Assembly (NCBI GenBank): GCA_001949185.1
Contig: BDGG01000001.1
Span: 1-64,000, forward strand
Reading direction: 5' to 3'
DNA length: 64,000 nt
Source: Ramazzottius varieornatus
Lineage: Eukaryota; Tardigrada; Eutardigrada; Parachela; Ramazzottiidae
Positions 1 to 13,400 of the stretch are shown piece by piece; the stretch's first letter is position 1, and each line of letters starts with the position of its first letter. Both the position numbers and the translations under genes were made by a program. Below the pieces are notes generated by a model, which saw only the letters and a program-made list of their open reading frames with translations, made no database searches and was not told the origin of the DNA.

Positions 1-127
1 TGCTGCGACATACTCGAAACACCCAAGGTCTTACCGGGAGAATATCGTCGTCTGGAGGATTTGTATGGGCCATTGTGATGGCCGCTACCTGGCATTGTAC
101 AACTTGAATGGTTGGTCTGAGCGGGAC

Positions 128-2382
128 ATGATCGACAGGTGGGCTTTGATGGTGACACTTTTGGTGCCGCCGGCATTCCTTCTGCCCGCACGTGACATCG
201 ACAACCTCTTGACTGCCGGCCATGAAACCTCACCCCAAACAGGTATTCAGTGGGCAGAAAAAGCTACAAAAATCCTATCGCACGGGAATAAGTCCGTGCT
301 AAACTAGTTAGAGCGACTTTTGAAAGGAAGATGTAGAGTTTAGTTCATTGGAGTAATCAAGTCTTCGGTTAGTTTCGTGACGTCACGATTGATCCGTATG
401 GTGAAGCGTCTGAGCACAGAGTTTTCTTATTTTTCAACAGGTGGGAGCGACGTCATGAGCGAGTATGTGACGCCCTTCTGTTACGTCTGTGATTCTCTCG
501 TGGATGCCGACTGCCGAGAATCGCAAGACTGGATGCCTCGACGAAGAAACGGCTTAAGGAAGAAAGTGATGTGGACAGGCCAAGGGGAGGACGATCATGG
601 CAGACTTGCCTTCGACTGGAAAGAAGTCTACATTCGGCTGGAAAAGTTCAAGCAGCGATGTCCGTCCAACAATGGCTGCACCACTCACGTCTTCCTCAAT
701 AGCGGTACGTATCTTGCTGTAAAAGGCAGTATGAACTAACATTGCGCGTTGAGAACATTTTCATAGGTTTTTTGTGCGTTTTGAACGAATGTTAGGGGGA
801 ATTTCCGGTGACCGTTTCCATGCCCGGAAGCGCGTTTCATGCTTTTCACGATGGTCCGCGTTGGAAAAATGCGGAACTCAAGAACAAGTTTCAAAGTGAT
901 CTCTCGCTGTATTTTGAGCTGTGTTCTTTGCAGACAGGGTGATACGACGTTGTTTCGACCCGAAAGAGCCTCCTTGCAGCGGGCACGAATGGATGGTCAA
1001 CCGACGCAACCCCAAGAAGCGGAGCAAGGTGAAGGTGGTCTCCCGGCTGACTTGCGCGGACTGGCCCTTCTGCAACGTCGACAGTGCTTACTACTGGCCC
1101 AACGGCACCGTCGAAGCGCTGCTCTCTCCCCACGATGATCCCCAACTGAAGGTGAGGTCCGCCAAACTCTCCTGTTACGAATGCGACTCCATTCTGCAGC
1201 CGGACTGTACGGGCCAAAACTTTGTCAAGGCCGTAAGAAAGCCCAACGATGCCGTGGCGCATTCCGTCGACTGGGTGGGACTGAGGAAAGGCATGGAGAA
1301 GTTCCGAACGAGATGTCCGGTCGAATCAGGATGCTTCTTCCAAGGCGACCACATGACCAGTAAGTACTAATCGAACTTGACAAGGCTGTATCTGAATGTG
1401 GCGCACGTTGCCAGCCAGTAAGGCTGGAAAAGTGCACCACTTGGCAAAACCAATCAACTGGAGAAGATCGTCCATTCAAGTGGCGCACGCTTTCAGCCAG
1501 TCGTGCGGAGATCGTGCGCCACTTGAGAAAGCAAAGAAATTGGACAATATGGTTTTGTCAAGTGGCGCACGCTGACAGCCAATAGCAACTCACAAATGCG
1601 CCACTTGGGAAAACGAGCAGACGAGACAGAATTGTTTCTCCAAGTGGCGCACACTGACAGCCAAAAATATTGAAAGCGTGCGCCAGAACAGTCTTGTCGA
1701 GGACGCTTTTTCAAGTGGTCGACGCTTTCATCCAGTGGCACGGAGAGTCTGCGCCACTTGGGAAAAGCATCTGGTTGAGTCTGTTTGCCGAATGTCCTTT
1801 TGAATATTTAACGAGGTTCATGTGTCGTTGGCGATTGTTGTGGGTTTTGCAGATCGGGTGATTCGTGGTTGTCGCAATATGACGACGGACCTTCCTCGCC
1901 ACCTTCTGGTTAAGGATCGGCGGAAAGAAAGCAGCGTTTTCAGGACGGAAGAAGTGTGTCGCGAGTCGGAGTGCAACTCGCGCGTCCTCTTCTTCTCCCA
2001 CAGCGGCGCCTTCCTCGACTCGGACTGGCACTTCAACAACAGTAGTGCCGGTCGAGACAACGGCCAAGGAGAGGCCAAGAAGGAAGTATACCAAGGCGAC
2101 GCTCCGGCCACCGAAGAAACAGGCTTCTTGCCCCATGTCAAACAGAGTGGGCAAGGAAAGAGGAAGGAAGGCAGATTGCAGAAGAGGACCATTGGCGACG
2201 TGGAACGAGAAGAACGACGCGCCGACGAGGCTCGTCAACGACGGGGCAAGCCAAAAGCTGAGGGCAGAGGCGGTGCTGGTACAAGAGTGCTGTCCTTTGG
2301 CCACCGATCCAGGAAGACATCGGCTGGTGGAAAGTTGGACAGTTGTTGGCTTCTTTTGCTCTTACCTTTCTTTCTCCTATAG
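128..2382 (+). CDS. Secreted, GPI-anchored protein with two Ly6/uPAR domains
   Basis: Four predicted exons: about 128-242, 441-704, 934-1359 and 1853-2382, with intron phases that match at every junction. The start gives a classic signal peptide (MIDRWALMVTLLVPPAFLLP); an in-frame ATG at 65 is an alternative. Two homologous cysteine modules follow, each opening with a C-Y-x-C-D-S motif (FCYVCDS, SCYECDS), then a GC step (RCPSNNGC, RCPVESGC), and then across an intron a RVIRRC or RVIRGC motif and a final C-x-x-x-x-C-N box. This is the three-finger Ly6/uPAR pattern. The last exon has a long charged linker and ends in a hydrophobic tail (LDSCWLLLLLPFFLL) directly before TAG, as expected for a GPI-attachment signal. 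It likely sits on the outer cell surface as a receptor or ligand modulator; the partner is unknown. The third intron carries five family-A hairpins. Confidence 0.8.
1390..1790. repeat. Family-A hairpin repeat, five modules, in Ly6 intron 3
   Basis: Five successive AAGTGGCGCAC...GTGCGCCACTT hairpins, each about 50 bp with an AT-richer loop (often CAGCCA), separated by lysine-like AAAAC/GAACG spacers. The right end reads GAGTCTGTTTGCCGA, a degraded form of the family terminus. This is the largest tandem array of the module in the window. Confidence 0.8.
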
Positions 2383-3472
2383 GCACAATTTTCAGAGGCA
2401 GCTGTAGCTCAACTCAATCCTTCTTGTTGAAGGGTTCAAAGTGTTGTGAGTGAAGACACAGAAGAGTAATGTTTCGGTTTTATCCATCTGACCGTGGAGT
2501 GATATGGAGGTCGGTCGGAAGATTTACGTTAGTTTTTTGTCTTCTCTTGAACGATAGCTGCTTCATGTTGTAATTTTAGAGCCATTCTTCGGAATGCGCA
2601 GTGTACATTCCTCTCTTGTTGATTTACCTTTGATGTTCTGGTTTGTTCTATCCACAAGTTATTGACGTAATTTTTTGACGTGATCTAACTCTGATAGTTT
2701 CCTTGATGGAATATATTCCGAATAAAATTATACAATTATCGGGAGCCTGTATCCACTGTTTTCTACGTAAACGTTTGACATTTCTCATACAGATGAAGCT
2801 AACTTTACACATTCCAATCATGATCAGGATTTTACTCCACATAAGCCCGCCGCTTTTGTTACAGCTAGAGTTGGACCATATACAAAGAAAGACTTGCCCA
2901 TTTTCCGCCGGTCCATTTGGAAAGCTCCCCGTCAGTTCGTGACGTATGACCCACGCCATTCTTTCTTCCTTAAGGAAGGCAGCAGCACTCTACACTGGTG
3001 CTTTCCGTTGCTGGGCGACCTTTGACAGTAGCAGTTGGCTCGTACGGTAACTCATGGCGCCGATCGATCGTTACTTTACCCAATGAAAAGTGGGGAGTAA
3101 GGAGCGACGTCCAGACGCGAATTGATCAGCTTGATGAAAAGTTACGTATTTTGTGAAGCCACACAGTTAGTCTGGTTACGAAGCCGGCAAATATCATTTT
3201 AGCTGAGGACTTGAGGACTTCGCAAGCTTGTACTCTTTTCTGCTGACCAAAAATTCCGCACAGCCCCGATCTCTTGGCTCTCCAAGAAGTCCTTCGGGAA
3301 ATACCGTCAGCGAATATAGCAGAAAATCCATCCATAACTGCCGACAGCCGCCACGAAGGTCGGTATATTCTCATTGTGGATTCCAGTGTGCTGACCATGA
3401 AACTTTCCCGATGTCCTTCAAGCAGATTCGCAGGCTAAAGTGTAGAGGAGTTAAACACTGGCCTGTCCACAG
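2383..3472. other. Intergenic stretch without a convincing gene
   Basis: AT-rich 3' flank of the Ly6 gene followed by unique sequence. Overlapping open frames at about 2648-2959 on both strands show no recognisable domain or splice context. An RFX-type X-box (GTTGCTGGGCGAC) lies at 3007-3019. The first exon of the KCMF1-like gene must lie here or further left; a one-nucleotide-phase exon ending in Gly is expected but I could not choose it. Confidence 0.5.
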
Positions 3473-5253
3473 GTATCCGATGTGACGTCTGTGGCAAGGT
3501 GGATTTTAGCGGACGACGCTTCAAGTGTTTTCGCTGCGAAAACTATGACCTTTGCGGTCACTGTCGCGACAACAAGTCAGTCAGTAAGCGCCATACGGCC
3601 AACCATGCCATGCAGTGCATCCTTTGCTCTACTGATCTGGGTATCAATGCCGTTGCATGATCTGTTCTACTTCAGTGCGCCATCGCCTTTGATGTTTTCT
3701 GGCTAACAACCATCAAATTATTTTTTATAGCCAAGTATTTCGGATCGGAGTTTACGCCCTTTGACAAAGTGCAGTCCTTGACCTGTCCGCACTGCGCCCA
3801 ACAAGGCATCGAGTACAAGGACTTACTCCCTCACTTGGAAACGAACCACGCTGACACATCCGACTTCCTCGTGGTCAGTGATAACATCACCATCATATGG
3901 GACGTCGCTCATTGTATCTAGCCAGATCGCTATCCCAAGTGGCATACCTTTCTCTTACGCCTGAACGGGGGTGTGCGCCACTTGGAAAAGTCATTGGCCG
4001 ACGTCTCCCATTATACTGTACTTTCAGTCTCTTAGTTTTGTTTTTGACAAGAGAGTCTTCAATATGGCAGTGGTGTCCAGTTTGTGTTTGCGGAGACGAT
4101 AACGACCTCTCCATGACGGACGACTTGCTGGAGCATGTGGTGCACGAGCACGACCCCGATGGCAGCCACCTCGGCCTTGGCGACAGCTCCTCCATTTCCA
4201 CCACCCTTACCAATGAACACTCTACCGTCAGAGCTTGCTCGACAGAGCAGGCTATCAGCTGTGACATGCCGTTTTCAAAGTTAACCCCTCCCCTTTGTGT
4301 AGAATTCAGAGAGATTGCTGCCTCCGCCACGGCATCGTAGGCGCTTTCCAACGACCATCGTCAACTCAACAACGGCTAACCACCACGTCCTACGAGCTCA
4401 CGCTGGCGGCTCGCTTCCTCGACCTTCCATCTTGCCGCCTTCTCAAGACTTTCCTGCACTTGCAACTTGGCCCGGTACTTTACAAAAGTCTATACTGTAC
4501 AAAAAGTTATGAAGTAACAAAATTCGTAGGAAAAAGGCAGTGAAGAAGACTACAGTATGAGCGGCATAATTATTTGTTCGAAGCTAACCTGTCTGAATTA
4601 GTAACGAGCTCTCGTTCAAGCTTGTCTTGCAGATAGAACATTGCGTCGTGGAGCAGGTAACGCCATGTCCAACACAGTCCGTTCTGTCGACGGGACCACG
4701 ATGACGACATGCCGCATTTGACCACTCCGCCGCGGGCCAGTACACCAGCGCCACCTGCCTTTCGAGATCAGACACGCGGAAGGCAGGTTGAAGCTATGCA
4801 CGAAGGTCCCGCGGGTCGGGGCTGGAACGTCGGGCTGAACAGTCTCAACTCTCGATTGAGAGGAGGCCTGCGCCTCTTTCCACTAGTCCTAGTGAGTTTG
4901 CTTGTTTTGCTAGGTGGCGCACGTCTCCATTGCTATTGACTAGGTGCGCGCGCCACTTGAGAGGGCGATCTTGTGCGTTTCCTTTGGCGGTTTTCCACGT
5001 TTACTAACTGGGACTTTTTTACAGCTTGCTGGATGTATCGTCCACCGAAGAGAAGACGTTGTCGGCACCAGACGACAGGAGAACAACGACGTTAGCTTTT
5101 GCTGATCGAGGTCTCTTCCTGCACGACATTGTGCTGGCGACCTTACAGAAAACCTTCCAGCCGTCTTCGGCTGATCTGATGGACGGTCTACCACCCTTGT
5201 TCAAAAGTACAAGCTTGGCCTTGTCCAACATTCCTATTTTCTTCCCATTCTGA
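3473..5253 (+). CDS. KCMF1: KCMF1-like ZZ-zinc-finger E3 ubiquitin ligase (5' exon unresolved)
   Basis: Exon 3473-3640 encodes a ZZ finger: C-x2-C pairs (RCDVCGK, KCFRCENYDLCGHC), two histidines and the family hallmark MQCIL. Exon 3731-3873 gives the first Di19-type C2H2 finger (LTCPHC...LLPHLETNHAD) and exon 4071 onward the second (WCPVCVC...LLEHVVHEHD). That order, ZZ then two Di19 fingers, is the KCMF1 arrangement. The last exon (about 5024-5253) contains RGLFLHDIVLATL, matching the conserved helix near the KCMF1 C terminus. The Ser/Pro-rich middle, about 4200-4960, is hard to parse: exons near 4315-4490 and 4630-4900 read open in more than one frame. KCMF1 family proteins are cytosolic E3 ligases linked to UBR4. 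The first coding exon was not found. Two introns carry family-A hairpins. Confidence 0.8.
3921..4000. repeat. Family-A hairpin, one module, in KCMF1 intron
   Basis: GCCAGATCGCTATCCCAAG then a degenerate left arm (GTGGCATAC) and a right arm GTGCGCCACTTGGAAAAG. It lies between the two Di19 finger exons. Confidence 0.65.
4894..4977. repeat. Family-A hairpin, one module, before the last KCMF1 exon
   Basis: GAGTTTGCTTGTTTTGCTAG leads into GTGGCGCACG, and the right arm is GCGCGCCACTTGAGAG followed by GCGATCTTGTGC. It ends about 45 bp before the acceptor of the terminal exon. Confidence 0.65.
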
Positions 5254-5485
5254 CTGCGCGGACCTTGCTGGGAGTTATGCAAAGGCCGCCAGGGAGTATG
5301 TCGATATGACTGGTGAAAGCTGCGTCTGAAATGGCCTGAAGAGTCTGTGATGTGCAGTGTGGAAATACAGGTCGCCAGGTTACTGGTCCGCCAAACTCAG
5401 GGAAGGAAAAATTTACAGTTACTCAATCTTGTCCGTTATTCTCGATTGTTGAGGTTGGATTGAGTTGGTTGCGATATCGGGCAAA

Positions 5486-7413
5486 ATGTTCTCGAAAAAC
5501 GCCGATAGTTACAAGTTGGACGATAATCGTCTCAGTGGTCAGACCATTTACCGTACGAATCCGACTCAACAAGAGGTGAAGTGGGAGCGGATGAAAGATA
5601 CGTTGAAGGCCAGAAGAAGCCGCATTCTCGATCCCGTCATTTCCAAATTACCGTAAGAATCGCTCCTTCTCTTCTCCGCCTATTTGGCTAACTTTCCTTT
5701 CTTTTTGAGCGGACTGTCTCCAGTGTAGGAAGGAAGACTTGGACGAGGATGTTTGCCGCTTACAAGAACTACAGGCTCAAGAACGCCAAGAGTCTATCCG
5801 AGAAGGTAAAAACATCTGATATCGTATAAACGATTTTTGTAAATGGTTGGTTGCTTTTCTAATCTAACTTTCCAGGCCAAAAATTGAGGTTGTTGGATAA
5901 CAAGCACAAATTCTTGGAGAATGTTGTTCGAGCGGAGAAAATCAACGAGGCCAAAAGGGTGGTGGCGTTTCGCCAAGAATTCCAGTTACCGCAGCAGCGT
6001 CGAGATTATGACTTGTACGACCCGCATCGTTGGAAGAGCGAACCGCTTGTCACATACCAGAACCCGGAAGTTCAAGGACCCGCCGCAATGATGAAGTAAG
6101 CGAACCCTACAGTACACTCCATCAATCATTTATCTGATAGGAAGGGAGCAGTGGTTGTTGTGTGATGGTAGTTTCGAGGGCTACAAATTGATGGACACAG
6201 AAGGAAACTTGGAAGCCGACCGGCGCAAGTATCAGCGAGAGATGCTGGACCTTCAGACCAGAGAAGACGCGGTACGACAGCAGCGTCTATCCAAAATCGA
6301 CGAGTTGCAGCAAGAGATCGCCGCCACCATTGCTAACAAAGCCGAAGACGACCAACGACGAGGGGAACTACTCAAGAAAGCTCAAGCAGTGGATAACGCA
6401 CATCAAAACGAAGCAATGGTAAGCCACCAAATTACGTCATGTTTTGTGGCAGTAAAATCAGGCCGACCTTTTTTCTACGAAAATATCGAGGGAGGCTGTC
6501 CAAGGCACCAACCTGTCCGAGGTTTTGAAGAAAATTTTGTAGAAAAATGGCAACGAGACGTTCGGCAGACGAATTTTACTTGGACCCATTTTCAAGTGGC
6601 GCGCGCTGTTAGCCAATGCCAATATACACGTGCGCCACTTGAAGATCAAACTTAACAAGATGGTGCATTCAAGTGGCGCGCACTTCTAGGCGGCAAGCAT
6701 AAAAGCGTGCGCCATTTGAGAAAGGACACAAGCTGGAAAAGATCGTTTGTCCAAGTGGCGCATGCTGCTAGCCAATAACACTGAACATATGCTTCGCATG
6801 AGGAGACGTTAGCAAAGTTGTTTCTTCAAGTGTGCGCAAGTTACTCTGAAACTGATTGGAAGCGTGCGCCACTCTGAAGAATTGTCTTGTCAAGTTTGTT
6901 CGCTTAAGTCCCAGGTTTTGGCTAAATGCGGCTGTTTTGCAGTTTCAAAACCGCGCTCTGCAAAGACAAGCCAGTAAGCTAGATGAAGCCAGAGCAGCAC
7001 AAGATGACATATACTACTGGACATCGGGAAAGCTTCTGGACCCGCAACCCAACAAGGTTGACATTGCTAGAGGAACGGACTGGCGTGGACTTAGTCGAGC
7101 AGAACAGCTGGCCAACTTCACTGGGCCGAAGAGCGTGTGTCAGCAGGTCTACCAGAAGCGGCAAAAGGAGGCGGAAGAAGCCGAAAGGGAAAGGCGGATG
7201 GTGCAGCAGTCGAAAGTCCAGGAACGGTTGGTCAAGTAGGAAGACCAACAGGGCCAGTATCGGCAGCTGGAGAAAAGGAAGGATATTGCAAGGGATAACC
7301 TAACAATGAGCCAGCAACAGCGAAAGAAGCAAGAGTATTTGTATAAGCAGGTCTATGCCAGTAATGTACCTACCGACAAATTTTGGAATCAGTCTGAAGC
7401 TTCTGGACGATAA
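5486..7413 (+). CDS. RIBC2: RIB43A/RIBC ciliary microtubule inner protein with an in-frame TAG
   Basis: Predicted exons 5486-5652, 5729-5805, 5876-6095, 6145-6418 and 6943-7413, all phases consistent. The protein is almost wholly coiled coil and follows the RIB43A family: an Arg-rich start (KARRSRILDP), the conserved FRQEFQLP...RRDYDLYDP block, a middle helix, and the C-terminal block TDWRGLSRAEQ...YLYKQVYASNVPTDKFW. RIB43A proteins lie inside doublet microtubules of motile cilia. The choice between RIBC1 and RIBC2 is not secure; length and C terminus resemble RIBC2. An in-frame TAG at 7237-7239 interrupts the conserved C-terminal helix, and 57 further codons stay open with clear family resemblance to the TAA at 7411. 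A family-A/family-C composite fills the last intron. Confidence 0.85.
6466..6556. repeat. Family-C short inverted repeat in RIBC intron
   Basis: Opens with CCTTTTTTCTACGAAAAT and closes with TTTTGTAGAAAAATGGC, about 90 bp apart. The same ends occur at 12428-12523 in LMBRD2 and partly at 51540. It abuts the family-A array on its right. Confidence 0.6.
6560..6905. repeat. Family-A hairpin repeat, three to four modules, in RIBC intron
   Basis: Starts GTTCGGCAGACGAATTTTAC and carries AAGTGGCGCGC...GTGCGCCACTT, AAGTGGCGCGC...GTGCGCCATTT, AAGTGGCGCATGC and a decayed last arm GTGCGCCACTC, ending 40 bp before the acceptor at 6942. Confidence 0.75.
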
Positions 7414-7949
7414 GTCTCCCTTGTTGAATTGTCAGTATGGTTTTTGTAGTCACGTGCTATTTTACATGACGATGAAATCCCTCACATCACGAAAGTAAAC
7501 GCGCTTGCTTTTGTTGTCCGATGGTCTTGGCTTCCTTCTTGCGAGCCCCGATGCCTGTATGCTGGAGGGAGAATGCCGTCATACGCACACTGCTGTGCGC
7601 GAAGCCCAGTTCGCTTTACAGTACCCGGTGCGCAAACTAAGCTTCTACGCCGTACCTAGGGCATGTTTCGCCGATGGTCTTTGACGTCAAACCACGAAAA
7701 CCAGTGACAAAATATCATATATTTTGCTCTTTCAGCTCCGTTTCCGCACTTTCAGCCCATTTCAATTGTAGTTCGGCAAATCTTAATTATCTATTTCACA
7801 ACCCGACCATTCAGCCACTTTGACTATAATTTTACTATATTCGTCGGCTGGTTTTGGCAGTTTTAATTTTTATCACAGTAGAATTCCAAACGCACGATTT
7901 TCGGCTATTTTTAATTCAGTATCACGATTAGAAAAATAACGCCAATCTT
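7414..7949. other. Intergenic, convergent 3' flanks of RIBC and RSPH1
   Basis: No open frame with coding character. The right half (7690-7940) is AT-rich with repeated short T-runs. One TGACGTCA palindrome is at 7682. Confidence 0.5.
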
Positions 7950-9906
<1,957 letters not shown>

Positions 9907-10439
9907 TGGTCGAAATCAAGCTTCAGGTCAGGTTTGCCTCTTCAAGCACACATCAAAATTGGTCATAAAGGATGGATGTAGAACGGCTTCTTTGTGGCCT
10001 GGCTACCGGCCTCGCAAGGTGTGCGCCACTGACTTGCGGTTCCTATGCGACATCGCTGCAGCCTGGATGGATAGTTCCAAACGCAATACCACGCCAGCAT
10101 CATCGAGATTCAACACCCAATGGCAACAGCCAACTGGTTCTTGGTCGAGGGTTGCAAAAGATCCCCAGGGTCAAAAATGCAGGTAGAAACAATTGACAGC
10201 AAACCCATCAGGCGACGGATGGGTATTGTGACTTAGGTAACCGTAAACTGTACGGTCAGGAGAAGGAAAATTAGGTACTGTACGAACCAACCAACATTCC
10301 TTCCACAGATTTCCGCGGTGACGTCACCGGCCGGACCATCGGCTGAAACTTCGAATGGTGTAGACACAAACAGGCTTTCAAAGTTGCATTGTGAGATTTC
10401 TGTAGGAGAAATCACCATCCTGCTGGTATACTCCACGAA
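9907..10439. promoter_or_regulatory. Shared upstream region of RSPH1 (-) and LMBRD2 (+)
   Basis: 533 bp between two divergent start codons, with no coding character. It holds a TGACGTCA palindrome at 10319-10326 and a GTAACCGTAAACTGTACGG stretch near 10238. A bidirectional promoter is inferred from the layout only. Confidence 0.4.
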
Positions 10440-13400
10440 ATGGACTACGTTGTCTTGGTCATAATTCTGATATTGGTCTTCTTGTTGGCAGTTTCTTTGC
10501 TGTACGAATATGCCAGCTGGAAGACGCAGCATGTTTGCGTGTCCATCGCCGTCCTGCTGGCCTGGTACATCTCCTTCCTCTTTATTTTTATCATACCCAT
10601 CGATGTATCCACAGTAAGCACACCAATAAGGTGTCCTCAGTTTTCTTTCTTAGATACTCGCACAATGATTTGATTTGCTCGGCACAAGTCGGCAGAGAAA
10701 TCGACAAGATTGTTTGCCCAAGTGGCGCAAGCTGTGGTTGTTGAAAGCTGGAAGCGTGCGTCACTTGGAAAAGCGGTCTTGAACGGTTTGACTCTTTCCG
10801 CATGTTCTCGGTGTTGTTGGCTAGAAGTGTGCGCCACTTTCCATTATTTTTCTGGTTTTCAGACTATATACCAGCACTGCCTGAAGGATCAAAATGTCCC
10901 TCGCGAGACCGACGACGTTGAGACACACGGCAACATCAGTATCACTGGATTCGATCCGCAAACAGAAAACGGCTTGTCGTCCGAAAACATCTCACATCAG
11001 CGAGCCGGCCGGGTTGAAGAATGTGACCGACCGTGGTCGTTCGTCGAGGCTGGAATCATGCTCCATTTATGGCTGGTCGTTTACTGGTCATCGCAACTTC
11101 TCTCCTGGTAGGCCTGTTCTCGGTAAACTGCATCTGTGTGGATAACCTTCTTTGTTTTAGGGTCATTCTCCCATTGATGCAAGCGTATGCAATGTCGGGA
11201 GAGTTCACCGTCCGAAGAAGGATAGGGGTGGCCTTGAAGAAGAATCTGATCAGCGTTGGGACCTATCTGGTTATTTTCGGGGTCCTGCTGATATACGTGG
11301 CAGTCAAACCGAACACCAGTCTGGACTGGTAAGACAGTATCAATTGAGGAGTCTGGGAGCTCGTCAAACAAGCACGACAAGATCATCTTTTCCAACGGCG
11401 CAAACTACCAGCTAAAAACACCGAAGGCGTGCGCCACCTGGGAAAGCTAACGAACTCGACAAGACTGTCACTAAGCGACGCACCCTTTCGGCCAGTAACA
11501 CGTAGAAGGTGCGCCGCTTGGGAAACAATGTTATCGAGTTTGACTGCTGAGCACGAATTGAGGTTTCAAATTTTGTCTTTTTCCAGGGATAAGCTGTATA
11601 CACTGGAGATCATGGCCAGTAACACCTGGGGTCTTTTCCTGGTGGTGCTTCTGTTGGGATATGGGTTGGTCGAAGTCCCCCGGTCGCTATGGGTGACCGC
11701 TGACGTCGAACACCAGTTGAACTACACCAAATTCAAACTAGCCAAAGTCTACACGGAAAAGATGGACACCGAAGAAACCGCCGGAACAATGTTCGAGGTT
11801 TGCTGTATGAACGCTCAAATCTGCCGTGGTTTTTTCATACTGAATTTTGTTGTGTCTTAGGAAATCAAACGAACTTCGGAACAAATTAGTGACGATAACA
11901 AAAGACTGAGGAAATTCATGGACGTTATTGTTAGCAAGGTGATTATTTTTTACGTCATCAGGGGATTTCGCAGGAATAAGCTCCATATTGTTCATAGTGT
12001 CCGAAAGAAATTCGTCAGAAGTTGGATTCGTCCACGCCGGTGAAGGGCATGGTTCGTTCGAAGAAAGAGCTGTGGAAGCTATCAGCCAACGCATCAGTTT
12101 CCACCTTACCATCAGAAGCAAGCCTGGTAGCGTTGCACAATCGTTTGATCGCCAGTTTGCACAAACAGTTCAAGATGACCAGCATGTGGCGCACCCTGTT
12201 GGAGAACGGCTTCGGCCATGAGGACTGTCTGCGCAACCAGCGAAACAAAGACAAGGTCTTCACTCCCGCTTATCCTCCTGCTCGTAATAGCAGGCTAGGG
12301 CGCTTCATTAATCCACAAATGGGTACGTCCGTGAATAAGAGCTGGGATGACTTAGCTCTTGTTAAGTTCGTATGTCTCGCGTTTGCACTGTTATTGATTG
12401 TAAGTTTGCGCCGCTTGGACAAACGATCTTGACGCCTTTTCTACGAAATTTATCCGGAGACGCCGAACAGGTCCGTGCCCGGCACGACTTTTTCTGGTAT
12501 TTCCGTAGAAAAATGGCAAGTTCAAGTCGCGATTCGACACGTGAAGGGGCGTGGGCCGCTAGGCCAGTCTTCAAAGAGTTGTGCCCGTGCTCACGTTGCT
12601 CGTTGTGCGCTTTCAGAATGGATATGGAAATGTCGAATGAAGTCGTACGTCATGCGAACCCTGGCCGTGGTCTTTTGGTTATGTACGGCTGCGGTCATCT
12701 GGTCGGAATGCACGTTCTTCATCGGTGAACCCGTTTTGTCGGTCTTTGCATTGATGATCAAAAAATCAGCGCTCAACAATTATTACTTCAACGTCGAGGT
12801 ACGGCACGACAGAACTTGTATTACTACGCAGATTCTGGGAGTGTCGGTCCCACCAGCAGTACTGTTGGAAAATCCTTTTAGCCATTTTTCTACAGGTGGT
12901 CTCGTTTTGCATCGTGGCATATCTTTCAGCCTGTGCCTATTACACGGTATTAGCCCTTTTGAAGTAGACTGCAAAACCATGGTCATTTTGTGAGCGTATG
13001 GAAACGAATGAGACTTGCAGGTTTTCCGTATCCGGATATTTCACTACTACAACATTTCCGCCAGGCATCAAACCGACGAGAATTCTTTGCTTTTTTGTGG
13101 CATGTAAGAAACTTCAATACGGAGTCTTGTACGATTTGCAACCGTCGTGCCTTTTCAGAATTATCTGACAACTATTTCCTTCCTTAGATTTCTATGCCGA
13201 CTAACTCCATCGCTATGCCTGAACTTTCTCGGGTTGATCCACATGGACAGCCATATCATTAAACGTCGCACAGCCGAAACGGCCTTCACAAGGGTAAGTG
13301 TAAAACCAACATTTCTACCGCACTATTCGGCTTTCAGCGTAGACTTTTTGACCTTTCGTTGCCAGATCATGGGGCATATGAGAGTACTGGACGTCATCTC

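Noticed and set aside
65-127. An upstream in-frame ATG for the Ly6 gene
   Set aside because: It would put 21 polar residues before the hydrophobic core; the ATG at 128 gives a standard signal peptide. Kept only as an alternative.
2648-2959. Overlapping open frames on both strands between LY6 and KCMF1
   Set aside because: AT-rich, no domain, no splice signals that make a longer gene, and mirrored frames on both strands suggest chance.
12897-12987. An in-frame TAG after [12 protein letters not shown] in LMBRD2
   Set aside because: The exon instead ends earlier, at the GTATTA donor after ACG (YYT), and joins VFRIRIF in perfect agreement with the family, so no stop is crossed.
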